Origin: Dipetalonema caudispina
Taxonomy: Eukaryota > Nematoda > Chromadorea > Rhabditida > Onchocercidae
DNA: 64,000 nt
Assembly: GCA_013365325.1 (NCBI GenBank)
Contig: JABVXV010000114.1
Coordinates: 109,033 to 173,032 of the forward strand
Reading direction: 5' to 3'
Below, piece after piece: positions 12,330 through 24,797 of the stretch. Positions within the stretch are counted from its first letter, which is position 1. Each line of letters starts with the position of its first letter. The notes below the pieces were generated by a model, which did no database searches, was not told the DNA's origin, and saw only the letters and a program-made list of their open reading frames with translations. The translations under genes and the position numbers were made by a program.

Positions 12330-14677
12330 ATGTGGTTTGATTTGGACGAAAAAAAAACTTGGTGGCATAGTTTGGCGAAATATTTCCTCACGCTTGGTCC
12401 GATTCCGGAGCATATTGCTTTCATTATGGATGGCAATCGACGATATGCCCGAAGACAACGGTATTCGTCGTTTGCTGAAGGTCATCGCAAGGGTTTTGAT
12501 AAGTTAACAAAAGTAGGGATTTTAATCTTTTTTTCTCTTCGGCACTAATTACGTCAAAGCTCATATTATTTGTTTTAGAAAAATGTGAAATAGATGTGTG
12601 ACTTGGAAAATACTGGAATAAAATTGTTCATTGCAGGTAATGCAGTGGTGTCGAGAGTTTGGCGTGAAAGAAGTAACCGTGTATGCGTTTAGTTTAGAAA
12701 ATTTCAAGCGAAGCGCAACCGAAATCGACGATTTGTTGGCGCTATTCGAGCATAAACTTACACAGCTTCTAGATGAAAGTTTAGTGTTTCGCTGTGGTTA
12801 CCATAAAAAATCACTGAAATCATTCGTTGTGGAGTATACATCATTCGCAGAATCAATCATTTCTGTAATTGATATTGACGAAAAAATTTTGTAGTGAAAA
12901 TATTCTTATGCGGATTGCTTTATTACCAAATGATGTTCAATAGTTCCTTTTTTTATTCTATTGCTTTACAAACAAAGTGAATCTCAGCGATTATATTTTA
13001 GGGATAAACTTATTGAAAATGGTATTCGCATTCAATTTTTTGGGAATTTAAAACATCTTCCACCAAAGCTTCGACAATACATAGCGAAAATTGAATTGTT
13101 AACAAAGGAGCATAATAGGTAATGTTGTCTATTGGGGTTCAATAAAGTAGATAACTTTATTCTTTTTCCCGCTCAGACTATTTCCTTCATTTTCTACTTT
13201 TGGTTGTAAGAATCTGTTTAGCGAGATTTCGAAATTCTTACGTAAAAATTAAGTAGGTCAATCCAAAACATTCAGTTGGAGGTACTTGTGTGACGTACTG
13301 TTTCTATTTACCTTTATGTTATAATCTTCTTCTCATTCCGGTCCAATATTGGATTGACGGCTTATGCAATTTGCTGATCATTTATTTTTCATTAGATTTT
13401 TTTTTTTTTTATTTTTTCCTTCACACTCTACTCAAATTTTGAAGGTAAAAACCGAGGAATGGCTATCGTTAAGGAAATGTCCAGACTTGTTAGGTAGACT
13501 AATTAATTGCATGAAGATAACGAACTTACGTTTTACTAATATAGTTTCTTTCTAATACAACGTAGGAATTTCTGTTACATATACTTCACGATGTTTAGTG
13601 GCACAGTGAATGTATGTATTGCTTATACAGCACAGGATGAGCTGAGAAGAGCTTTTGTTACGATAGCTCACGGCGTCCAAAAAGGTATGTTGCTTTCAAA
13701 CTCTTGTATAGCTTAACCCAAACGACCATGAATGAGGGAATGAACTTTTAAACATGATGATTTTGGTTATCGCTATTGAGCTCACATTTAATTTCCCTTT
13801 GAAGAAATACCGAAAATATTTGTGTTCTAGGGTTACTGGCAACAACTGATATAAATGAATGTTTAATATCACGATGTCTTGATAGTCGCTTCTCGAATGA
13901 TCCTGATCTGCTGATTAGGACAAGTGGAGAGACACGTTTAAGTGATTTCCTACTATGGCAGGTATGGTTAGTGAAGAATCTCGATATCATTCCTTTCACT
14001 TTTTTAAATAACTTTTGAATGAAAAATAAACAGTTCATAATATATGATTACTACCTACCTATAAGAGTCCTATTTTTTCTGAGCTAGCTTTTCTTTGCTG
14101 TGAACTTTCCAGTGCCATATAGATCGCCAAAATACCACACTTCAAATGGTACTTGAAGAAGTTTAGAAAAAAGGAATTAAATTCATATTTTCAGTGTTCC
14201 AAATGTCATATTTATTTTGATGAAGTGCTGTGGCCAAACTTTGATTACTGGAACCTTTGTAAGGCAATATATTTCTATCAGCAAAGTCAGATGCCTTTAA
14301 AGGTTTTCTTTTTGTCGAACCGTTTTGCAGTTAATGAAAATAATTTAGTGGATTGATTAGCTGCTCAGACCTTGGTCGAGAGAATTGCAATGACATTTTC
14401 GGCTTGGAAAACAATATGTGGTTGGAAAGTTGTTGAAAACATTTTGTATCTGGGTTACAGTTCTTGATTTCAAGGAAATCGTTAGAGAGGTGATTATGCT
14501 TTAACATAGAAATATTAAATCCTAGCTAAAAGACATGATATTTTGTTGCAGCAGTTAAATGAAAACTGTTTGGCGGAACAGAAATCAGCAGATAACGAAA
14601 ATGTTTTGGAGTTCCTCCGCTGGGCTGATGAGGAACGGTTAGAAGATTTACGACAAATGTCCGAAACAATATGCTGA
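12330..14677 (+). CDS. Dehydrodolichyl diphosphate synthase (cis-prenyltransferase, DHDDS)
   Basis: DHDDS elongates farnesyl diphosphate with isopentenyl diphosphate at the ER to make the polyprenyl precursor of dolichol, needed for N-glycosylation and GPI anchors. Exons: 12330-12512, 12637-about 12783, about 12988-13118, 13599-13684, 13831-13961, 14195-14302 and 14552-14677, about 303 residues. Motifs: [13 protein letters not shown] with the catalytic Asp, a short [32 protein letters not shown], and the family block [18 protein letters not shown]. The acceptor at 13599 (inside an open stretch) was chosen because it restores the family spacing. The exon 2/exon 3 junction is uncertain. The best protein join ([10 protein letters not shown]) needs a non-GT donor or a one-base change. 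The phase-consistent join adds about six residues. The metazoan enzyme works with the NgBR subunit, which is not in this window. Confidence 0.9.
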
Positions 14678-14752
14678 CCATTTTAATGGATGACTAAGAC
14701 AACGGACGAAAGATCAATAAGTGATTTCTTTCATTTTCGATCCAGTAATTAA

Positions 14753-14758
14753 TTTATT
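14753..14758 (-). terminator. Poly(A) signal AATAAA for GPHR (TTTATT on + strand)
   Basis: On the minus strand this reads AATAAA about 150 nt after the GPHR stop at 14907. It lies inside the expected 3' UTR of DHDDS. Confidence 0.45.
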
Positions 14759-14819
14759 GGTAAATTGGTAATAACTTTAAAGCGGGAATTCTGAGTGTTT
14801 GTTATGCTTTAAAACAGAA

Positions 14820-14825
14820 AATAAA
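14820..14825 (+). terminator. Poly(A) signal AATAAA for DHDDS
   Basis: AATAAA lies 143 nt after the DHDDS stop. It is past the likely GPHR signal on the other strand, so the two 3' UTRs should overlap. Confidence 0.5.
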
Positions 14826-14906
14826 TCTCAGTTTGCTTCTTTCTTGATTAAAAATGCGCTTACAATAACCTGTCATGACCAGTGGATTTGTCGCAGTATT
14901 CACTTA

Positions 14907-17900
14907 TCATAAATCAGTTGAAACTGGTGTTTGTTTATGAGCTAACCACAGGAAGGCAATACTGATCAAGGCTGAAACGAGAAACATGACGTCGAACCAT
15001 CGATGATAAAAATTGAATTGCAAGTCTCCCAAAACGACAGTAATGCTGGACCTGAAAAAAATTTCCATTACTCTCTCCCTTATTTATATTTTTGTTTTTG
15101 AAACGTCCGCCCATATATATTATATATATGACGCTAAAGTTTCAAGAACAAAAACTTTTGTCTGTCGCTTGATTTAAATATCTTTTCTTTTATGGAATCC
15201 ATATCGTTCTTTAAGGTTTAATTAGTAAATCAAATCATAAAAAATGTTTGTTTCTTCACGTAAGCGGTAATAAAATTTTTGCTTATATACACAAAAAAGA
15301 TATATTTACAACAAGTTCACTGATAATAACGAACCTATATTGATGAGGCATGTTCATCCGCATCAAAAGTACACTTGACACAAAGTACATGCCCTGAAAA
15401 TACAAAAACCGTGTACTATTCAAGAAATCGGTGGAAAGCGGTCGAGTAACTTTCCTCGCTTCGCAGTTCTTTTGTTAATTGAACGGGAAAAAATGGATTA
15501 ATTTTGCTACCTCACTAACGCCGAGAGTACTGCAACAAGTCCAAACAATATTCCTCACTTATTCGATAGTGGCGGTCCTGTGAGATAACTATCAAGATGT
15601 ACTTACATTTTAATTCAGATTTATCCTAACAGAAGATTCAATTTCTTTAACACCTCCGATGAAGGAAAGAGTAATTCCTATTCGGTGCAGTTGGAAAAAA
15701 CTTAAATCGTATTATTTTCTGTCTTGTCGTAACTGAAGCTTTTCTTGAAGGAAAATATGAATTCATGCTTACCATAATATGAGCAAGAATGAGAACGATC
15801 AAATTTGAAGATTTGCTGCTCGAGATCATGTAGAAAAATTTCGTTAATGTTATTAGAAGGCCTCTTACTGAAGTTACAGCAATAACGCCCACTAATAGAA
15901 ATGATATGTGTTGTGACCAAAAGCGAATCTGCAAATGTACTGACAGTTTAATCTTCAATTTTAATCTGTATATTTTCAATTTTAATGTGATCGATGATGA
16001 TCTTCGTAAGCAGGGAGCTTTCACAAACGCACATTCCTATGCAACTTGCAGTCAGTGATGAATCATATTGAATAACTGGAACAGACTTACATCAAGTTGA
16101 AAACCCATATAATTGACAGCAATTTCAATTCCTCTCGTAACTGGATCTACTTTACCGACTCGATCGAAAACAATATTCACAGTACAAATAAAAATTTTCC
16201 ACATACAATAAATGGAAAAGAAATGTCCGACTATATTGAAATATTGTCCTTGCCAAGTTTTACTATATTCCATACGCTCCTAAAAAAAATATGCAAAATG
16301 AAAACGAAGCGCTGACAAAAATACGGGAGATGGCTGAATTTCTAAGCATGAAATGTGATTCACAGTTAAATCCCGGAAGCTTTGATCTTAGTCAACATGG
16401 GAAAAACCCGGACTCATAATCTAAGTTTGAAAAATTGTTTAGTCTTACGAAGTTAAGCCAAAAGCCCTTATAAATAAAGGTATAAATTCTGCTCCTGTTC
16501 TCAAATCCTGTTGTTCTCCAGATTTATCTTATCCTATTTCAATTCCCCAAAATTCTTATGTATCTTATCGCGTCAACAAAAGATAGTAGATTAAGACATA
16601 ACGACAGGGTAGATCGTCGGAGATTTCGATATTCTTTATCAAGATCTTAAAAATTTTTCATACAAACATGGAATCACGCACCCGCATATTCCGTAGTTCA
16701 ACAATTTCTAGAAACAAGTAGCGACTGAGCTCTTCCAGAGGTAATATTTCTGAGTTAAGCATGCTGCAAAATTATTTCTATAGGAATTTCGAAACGAAAA
16801 ATATAGAAATTTCATAAGGGAAAAAAGAGAACGAATAGACCAACAGAAATGAACCAATCATACAAAGATTGCTAAAACTTCTCACTTTATCTGATCTTTC
16901 AATGAGTTTGAAGAAAATGATACTGAACCCCACAGCTTCTGCAGAAGACCTCCTTGATTATCACTTCCTAAACAATATATCACTCTACAAAAGTTAGCAA
17001 AAAAAACAACGCATATTGAACCACAACTGCTTTCTTAAATTGATTCAACACGAACTGCAAAATGATTCCGGACCAATTTTTCATTTGGTGCAGCATAATT
17101 CTTAGAAGCCAATCTTCATACTCGGAGACTTATGATGTTCGTTTTTTAACTCACATATTGTGTGAATCATATACTCTCCTGGTACACCTCAAATGTTTTA
17201 ACATTGTTCAAAATATGTTTTTACACTGCTCAAATAACAGAATAGAGAATGTTACAAATTCTGTAAAGAAAAACCGTCAAGAATTACTGGAGACAGAGGC
17301 CTCTTTCTGATCACATAGTGCGAAATACCTTGCGTAAAAGCGCTTAATGCAACTTCTTTCTCCAAAACGCATAATCGCCTTTTTTTTGCAACAATCATTT
17401 CCATAGTATGCATAAGTTTCCGTTCCATTTGCGCTATTTGTATCTGCCCAACAGGCCGCATAAATAACGTCATATAGCAATAAGGGGCATTCACGGCACC
17501 AAATCCTGATAACATAGCCATAACTGTTACACCGATCACACCCACACGTGAAATTGCTTGTTCAATTGCAAATATACCTATAATCATTTGAAAAGTGATT
17601 CAAATTATTTGTTGTAAGGGAAGAATAGCTTTCATATCTTAAAGTGTTAATAATTTCAATATCAAGGAAGTTCATATACTTTTTCCATAACTCTACTAAC
17701 TAAGATAACTTGAATTAAGCAGATTTTTCAATACGACAAGCTATCGGTAAAGAAAACTTACTCCACATAAAGGACTGTTTCAATGCCCATATTATAAAGG
17801 AAAATAAAGAAGTCCCGAAAATGAATGAAAATTTATTTTTACCATGCCTGGCGCTCAAAATTGGGAATGGGTCGCCTATTTTCCAAAAGAAATATATGAA

Positions 17901-18993
17901 TATTATCCATGATATTACGGTGAGAGGCAGTATCCACTTCTTTCTTACTGAAAAATTGATAAATTTTTGAAATTGTCAATGATTCGAAGTATATGAGGAT
18001 ATGAAATTTCCATTCATGGGTATCTCGATTCTTCGGAAATCATAAGTAGATCCCACCAAAAACTTCTTCATTAACAATATCATTTTCCAGAATGTTCAGC
18101 ATCGACCCGAAGATTATTTATTACTATTTTACCAACATATTTATCTTATTTCTTCCACCTCTGTGTTATTATGCGGAGCTCTTGTCCGGGATTTACCTAC
18201 TCTTCATTTGAAAAAAGAAAAAACAAAACAGAAAATGACAATAAATTTCATCATTTTAAGATGTAGAAATACAAAAAAAATAAAACTTACTGAAAGTGAT
18301 TGATTGGAACAGCGAAAAAGAGAAATAAATTGGTAGAATTACAATTAAGACGAAAAGTATTGAATAAAGCCCTAATTTCCAGTGCAAAAACCGGGAACTG
18401 AAATTTTCGCAAAAGCGTGATAAAAGGATCCATATTATTACAAATTTCCTATTCAGCTATACATTTTTTTCAACAAAAAATACTCGATACAATACACCTA
18501 TCAGTCTCTCTAAGTAGAAATGGGAACTCCCATACTCTGTGATACGTACAACTTCAAAGTGTGAATAATGCATTACCACTCAAACTATTGCTGTACTAAA
18601 GTAGGCGAGTCCGTTTTTCCCATAATATATTTTAAAAACGAAGCATTTAAGAATCACCTCGGTTCCAGGAAGCCAATAATTTCAAAAATAATCAGTTCGA
18701 ACATTGTACAAGACAATGCAAATGTAATGGAAAATAATATCTGTACTAGCCTTCTGTGTACTTCGTAATCACGAAATAACTGTTTCATAAAGAAAAACCA
18801 TCCAAACAAAAAGAAGATAACCTGAAATAAATACCAATGATTTTGGAATTTTTCCCAATTAAGTTTCTGCATTATAGATGAAATGATAGAACAATAAAAC
18901 AATCTGGATGCACTTTATAAAATAATATTCTAAATCAGGGTATAAATTCACCTGAGATAGCAGCATGACAACGGAATCCCACATCAAAGTCAT
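14907..18993 (-). CDS. Golgi pH regulator (GPHR / GPR89), multi-pass membrane protein
   Basis: GPHR is a nine-pass Golgi membrane protein, reported as a counter-ion channel needed for Golgi acidification and glycosylation. Eleven exons in phase, minus order: 18993-18952, 18821-18658, 18397-18291, 17947-17843, 17577-17329, 16967-16886, 16763-16682, 16279-16091, 15928-15773, 15393-15335 and 15051-14907. They give 459 residues (human 455). Family blocks: LFGWFFFMKQLFRDYE and SCTMFELIIFEI near the N-terminus, KIGDPFPILS, ISRVGVIGVTVMAMLSGFGA, LEELSRYLFLE, EYSKTWQGQYFN, FFSIYCMWKIF, DRVGKVDPVTRGIE, RGLLITLTKFFYMISSSKSS, FNFYHRWFDVMFLVSAL and a C-terminal LAHKQ. The start ATG at 18993 gives a short hydrophobic N-terminus as in the family. 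Small exons 6 and 7 encode the cytosolic linker, the least conserved part. Confidence 0.95.
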
Positions 18994-20126
18994 GTGAGAT
19001 GTCCAATTTCCACGAACCAAACATCGGCTGCCACAGTTTTCACCAACAATACTTTCAAGTTTCTATAGTCTTGTTTGCCGTTAATTTATTTTTCTTCTTC
19101 CTGCCATAATATATTACATTACTTACGGGAACCTAAAACTACCCCCGTACTGATGCTGAAAGTAAAGACGCAACCCATCTGATGATACCATGTTTCTAAA
19201 GCAACAATGCTAGTATCGATCTAGTGTTCAGATTATAGATAATATTTGGACAACACTTCCCAAGTCATGGATAGTCACTTGGAAATTGACATGCTATATA
19301 ATTTTTTTTCGAATTAACTGCAAGTAATATATAAATACAATTTGTAAATACACAAATTTAGATGAATTAGAAGAGAAATCCGTAACAAGCACAACATATG
19401 ACGAGATCAAAGCAACAGTGATACCAACACTCGCGCAAAATGAATACTAATAAATTTCTACTTTAAAATATTTTATGGATAAACCAATTCTGGCTACCAA
19501 TCAGTTTCTACTAACAATCTTCAGTAGCATAAGAACTAGTGACAGAAGAACAATCGATGATCTCGTGCTCAAAACAGAACCAGTAGAATTTTTTATGATT
19601 TATTAATTAACTCTGAAACATTCATCATGGTAAGATTATCCAAGATCATCCCCGGTTTCTTCTCCACAACAACTCCCGATAATTAGAGCTAGTAAATGCG
19701 AACCTAAGCTTATGCGAACTTCTCGAAAAAGATTTCAGCATAATTCACATTTAGCTTAATGTGAGCCATCACCCAACATCTTTGTTTTACTTGAACGACT
19801 ATTCCTATCAAGCAGAGAATTCATGGATATGTGAACACATAAATATTTTTTACAATAGTACCCAGAAAGTAAGCATCCAGAAGCAGCAGCTTCCGAAGAA
19901 AACGACCAAGAATTTTTGAGCCATTAAAATGTGTCAGTCATAAATATGGGATCGGCACTTGAAGTAAAAGAAGTGTTAGTATGAATACGAAACGGACAAT
20001 GAAAATGATGAAAAAAATACCTAAGACAAACTATTTAATCCAAAGAAACTTTTACTTTCCTGTATTATGCATAAATTACGGCTACTTGAAGGATAACAGG
20101 TAAACAGTAAAGTATTTCTGAAATTT
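18994..20126. other. Intergenic, nothing supported
   Basis: AT-rich DNA between the GPHR start and the 3' end of the next minus-strand gene. It should hold the GPHR promoter. No exon-like stretch was found on either strand. Confidence 0.5.
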
Positions 20127-22084
20127 TCAGTAGTCGTCAGCAGTATCTCCAATCCAGCTTTCTTTGTTTGTCGCCTGCAATAATAACGATTCAGTTTTTT
20201 CCCTAAAATAATAAGCAAATAAAAAAATAAGGAAATAAAGTTCTAATAAGCGAAAAAAGGACAAGAACCAAAAAAAATTACTGGAGAGCAGAAATAAATT
20301 ACTGAAAGAGTAATAAGATAAGAAAACATAAAATGAGTGCTTCAGATACAATAAACCAAACTTCACTTGAAGGATGTTCCCAATAAATCCATTTTTTTAG
20401 ACAGCTTACAAGACTTTGCTCTAAGCACACAAAAACATGCATGGCAGTGAATGTCTAGATATAGCTTACTGAAATTCATAACGAAGTAATTGGCATCTCA
20501 GATATATGCCGGTCTTACATCAAACGACAGTTGACATTTTTAACAAGTCGAAATAAAAAACGTTTTATAGTAAATTAAAATATTACCTCAGAGGCTTTTA
20601 GTAATTCAAATTGCCTTTTTTGCTCATTGACGATATCTCGTCGCATTTCAGACAACTGTTGCAAATCTTCTAAATCGATTTCTTTCTCTTTCAAATACAA
20701 CTTTCTTCTTTCCGTATCTGCAATGTAACGCTCCTATATTTCCAATAAGTGATAAACAATAAACATAACAACCTCGTCTTGAAGATTAAAATTGAAAGTA
20801 AAATATACACTAGAACCAGTTCAACACTTTTTCTTTCCTAAAGATCGACAACTTTAAAAAATTTTATGATATAACTGATGACAATCAATCTCACTCGAAG
20901 AGTTATTATCTACAAGCCTACCTAATAGAAACTCTTTCATCAAAATTATGAATAATTTTGATCGGTTTGCTATTGAGTACTGAAACTAGAAAACCTAATG
21001 CTGATTGAATAATTTCAGATTAGGTCTTCAAAGTAGTTGTTCTTAGTAGAAATTCTATAAAAACCAAATCACTGTATCATAAAGACAGTAGAATAAAAAA
21101 GAAATATTGCTGATACTATCACGCTGCTTTTCTCCGACAAATATTGCTTCTTACCTCTTTCCAGTGCATGTAGTGTAACCAATAAATGTTCCCTCTCGGC
21201 GAGGTTTGTATTCATTTGTCCTGGAAAATTATTCAAGCTATCAGCGAATCGCTTTTTTCGAAAAAAAAAAAAAAGAAATGATACAAAAATTAGTAAGAGT
21301 AATTCTGTTAAGAGTAAATAAGTGAAACAAACACATTAAAACATCTCCTTTCATCTACTTTGGTAGATAACTAACAGTGTTAGCAAGAGCGCTTTAAGAC
21401 ACCTAATTATTAATCTTTATCATATATGATTATTTCATGTACAGTTTGATTCAATTAATTCAGAAGATTTCAAGAAATTGTATTAAACATTTGCAAAAGA
21501 AAGTTAAAAGGCTTAAAAATCTGCAATTAATTTATACCACTATAAGATGGTTTTAAACTATTCAACTGCTCAACAATGTTCACTATACTAATATGAATTC
21601 GCTGAGCTTCCATATCACGTTGCTCCATCAAATCCTGTAATTATCTAAATGAATCTATAGCAGGAATGGAACTGTATCAAATGTGAACGTATTAATGGTA
21701 TCAATGATACGCATTCCTCGAAAAACTTTATCAGTTAAATATTGTGTGTTTTGGTGGGAAATGAAATAGCCGACCAGTACAAATATAGTTTGCTGAACGG
21801 CTGAGGATTACCCTACGTTTTAGTGCAATGCAATGTACGCATTGAGGGTATAAGAGTTTTGTTTCTCTCATCTTCGAAAGAGGACCTGAGAAGACGGATG
21901 AAATATTTAGATGAAGAATTATTTTCTCACTAAAAGGACCAAAAAACCACACGTTTTTGAAAGATTATATATAAATAATACTGGGAAGTTGTTGTAATTA
22001 AAAAGAACATACCTTGGCATTTTCGTCGGTGGGAAATTTGCCTAAAACCGCTCGTACAGCAGAATATGGATCCGTTGTATCCAT
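20127..22084 (-). CDS. Small coiled-coil protein, 136 residues, family not recognised
   Basis: Five exons join in phase on the minus strand: 22084-22013, 21634-21541, 21220-21155, 20717-20587 and 20174-20127 (stop TGA). The protein starts MDTTDPYSAVRAVLGKFPTD. It then is almost wholly charged heptad-like helix (LMEQRDMEAQRIHIS, TERRKLYLKEKEIDLEDLQQL, MRRDIVNEQKRQFELLKASE), ending WIGDTADDY. The acceptor at 20717 was preferred over one 14 nt earlier because only it keeps the frame. An all-helical small protein suggests a subunit of a complex. The gene is head to head with a SKA1-like kinetochore gene, starts 458 bp apart, so the promoter may be shared. That alone does not give a function. It could equally be part of a trafficking or cilium complex. 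Confidence 0.75.
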
Positions 22085-22542
22085 CTACTTCTATGGTTAA
22101 CTTTTCTAAGATATAACGAAAGAAGATATCCAAGTAAACCTAGATACTCTGGAATAAGTTTATTTATCCAAGATATATATATCTCGTGGATCTCTCGCAA
22201 TTTGCGTAATCTCAAACAGAGGTCACGGGCACCCCAAACAAACGAGAAGAGTCTGAGTTAACCGCCTAGTACTTAATTACGATATGACACTTCCTTCGTA
22301 AGATAGCAAATTATCCAAACATTGTGATACTATTCTTGTGTTGTCTCATCACATGCTATTCCTTCAATATCTTTTTCTTTTCTATCTCTCACAAATATTC
22401 AATCTTTTTCATCCATGATTTAATGTTTGAAATCGCATTCGCTCCATTTTTTGGCCAAGAACGAGAGGGCTAGGCTTGTCGTGCGATTGTCTGTGTTTGA
22501 AAGCTTATGATGTCATATGCTATTTTATCATAATTTTTCCGG
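22085..22542. promoter_or_regulatory. Divergent promoter region of the coiled-coil gene and SKA1-like gene
   Basis: These 458 bp separate two opposed start codons. They contain a TA-rich near-palindrome around 22170-22190 (ATATATATAT within CAAGATATATATATCTCGTG). No core promoter element can be named with confidence. Confidence 0.45.
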
Positions 22543-24797
22543 ATGTTACGTTCAATGGTGGATATTGCGAAAGAGGAATGTCTGAAGCAAAGTTTATGTA
22601 AGGTCGAAAGATACTACAATTCTATGCTGAGATTTGGAGCTTCTAACAGTGACATCAACCGAGGTATGATTCATTGACACTTCTCGTTGATTTTACCCAT
22701 CTATTATTTGGAGTTTTTTGATTAAATTATTTTGTATGGTTACCTATGGCTTTGATTTTCAGTTCCTTATCATGTCTTGCTTTTCAAACTTTATGCATTC
22801 TGTTGTTTGTTTTTTCTTTATTTGGATATCCCAGTTCCATTCTGTTTTGTCCTTCACATTTTATTTATATCATATATGAAGTCAAGCATTCGCCCTCATT
22901 AATTTGTCGGTTTTTGAACATTCCAGTCTGCAACTATGTAAGTATGAAATTTAAATTAAATATGGATAAGAAATTATGCAGTCGAAAATTTAGTTTTATA
23001 TTAGAAAATTCAGAAAGTTGCTCACACACTTGCTATTAGCATATATTTATTTAGCGATCTTAGCTATTGTTTGATGAAGAATAATATATACGTTTTGCTG
23101 TGCTTTAATTAATACTCGAAATGTTTTCTCATTGTTCCTCTCCGTATTGATAAATGGACCAACTTGGAGAAGCCTAGCTCGGAAGAACTTTAATTGCAGT
23201 GACTGGTAGTTTGATTCAAAAGAACCAAGAACTGGCTGACTTATTACATGATATTGAATTACTAGAAGAAAAGTTGAAGGAATTGAAAGAAACTGATATG
23301 GAGCAGAAGTTGCTGCATTTCAAGGTACTATTTTTTTTTACTTGAAGAATATTGTCTACTATTTTTTTTTACTTGAAGAATATTGTCTTTCTCCATAAAC
23401 TTCCGTGAAATTGAAAGAAAAATTGAATTATTCGACTTTGTTTGTGAATGATTTTTCAGTTTATCCCTTCTTTATCTTGTTGAAACATACGTTACAGCAT
23501 GTTGATATATGAAATGAATCGTAGTAGCATTACATCTGTTATTACTGTGTCTTCCTTTTTTTTTTTCATTTGTAATGACAGGTGGAGAATTCGGTAGAGA
23601 ATTTTCGATTGAGCGGTAGTCTAATATATAGCTGATATAATGAAATATTGCTCTTTTATAAATTTTGAAAAGTTTTGATAGAATTATGGTTTGAGCTTTT
23701 GAAATATTTTGTATCTTTTAGGAATTAGGTGGTGTCCTCGAAGAAGGCAGCTCGCAGGAAAATTCTTCAACTGGATGTGATATGGATAGCGTTTTAAAAT
23801 CAGAACCGATACCATGGAGCAGTAATCAAATACAGGCCAGTCGGCGAAGATACAGCCTTCTTGTTTCGCAGTTAAAGGTCTGTTTTATTATTAAGTTGAC
23901 GCGCATAGTACACAGTTTGTCATTTTCTCGTGAAGCACAGGGTCCTTGGATTATCCAGGCTGTTGCTTTCATTTTTTTACTGATATTTCAGAACTCTTTA
24001 CGCTTAGTTGAAACGGGTGAATTTATTCTGATTCCATCGAAAACTCGTGGTCGAATAGGTCGTCTTGAACTAAATCAGGTAAAATGTTTGGAAAAATGTG
24101 TTATTACATTTTTAAAGACTAGGTGTTTGTGTCACAAAGCCTATAGAGTACCATGCTTTGTTTCCCAAAACATATATATATTCCGAATTCCCTTCTGGAA
24201 GTAAGACTAAGTGGTGTGGAATTCTTTTGTCCTCTCCTTTCGTTATTACAGTGCTGCATTTTCAATTTAATTCTAGCTAAATCCCATTTCAGTTACTAAA
24301 AAAAATAGACGAAATTTTTTCGGATAAATATGTGTGTCAAAAACGTCTTCCTCTTGCACTGAAGAATGCTAAAAAACAGGTGAAAAACTTCATGTATGTA
24401 AGAATTTTCTAAATTTCCCGAAGTTAAGTTTTACGTTCAATTGTCCTTGATAGCTGCATAACTCTTTCAAGTTCTTCGAGGTTAAAGCTTAATTCAGCGT
24501 TGAAATTTGAGTGGTGTCGGTAACAATGCACCGGTGCTCAAGATCATCGTTTGGCTGATCCAGATGTAGGTGTAGTTTAGATTAATTGATTGTTATGTGA
24601 TTTTCTCTATCGAATTATAGGAGCGCGAAAAATTGAGAGGACGATTATATATTACACTGAATGAGCTCCTTGTTCGATTCACATCAAAAGAAAAAATTTC
24701 TTGGAAATTTGCTCTACCCTGTTTGGTATATCTGAAACGACTGGAGGAATTACGAGTAGATGATAATAATATCTTCATCGCAGCCGTTTTATCCTGA
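22543..24797 (+). CDS. ska-1: SKA1-like spindle and kinetochore-associated protein
   Basis: SKA1 is part of the Ska complex that couples kinetochores to dynamic microtubules. Six exons: 22543 (or ATG 22555)-22663, 23200-23324, 23722-23877, 23992-24078, 24293-24379 and 24621-24797, all in phase, 246-250 residues (human 255). Residues 1-90 are helical coiled coil (LIQKNQELADLLHDIELLEE), fitting the complex-assembly part. A Ser-rich linker follows. The C-terminal 120 residues match the SKA1 microtubule-binding winged helix in layout: IPSKTRGRIGRLELNQLLKK, IDEIFSDKYVCQKRLP, a helix REKLRGRLYITLNELLVRF, then CLVYLKRLEELRVDDNN. The match is from memory and moderate, but the order of elements and length agree. 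It pairs with a divergent coiled-coil gene. AATAAA is at 25005-25010, about 210 nt after the stop. Confidence 0.8.
23326..23387. repeat. Exact 31-bp tandem duplication in an intron
   Basis: A unit of TACTA, nine T, then ACTTGAAGAATATTGTC occurs twice back to back (23326-23356 and 23357-23387). The first copy begins inside the intron 2 donor of the SKA1-like gene. Identity of the copies suggests a recent duplication. Confidence 0.9.

Noticed and set aside
15396..15772. Coding-like frames in the GPHR intron (for example GITLSFIGGVKEIESSVRIN)
   Set aside because: Exons 9 and 10 of GPHR join perfectly across this interval and match the family; the frame inside ends in TAA without a usable donor.
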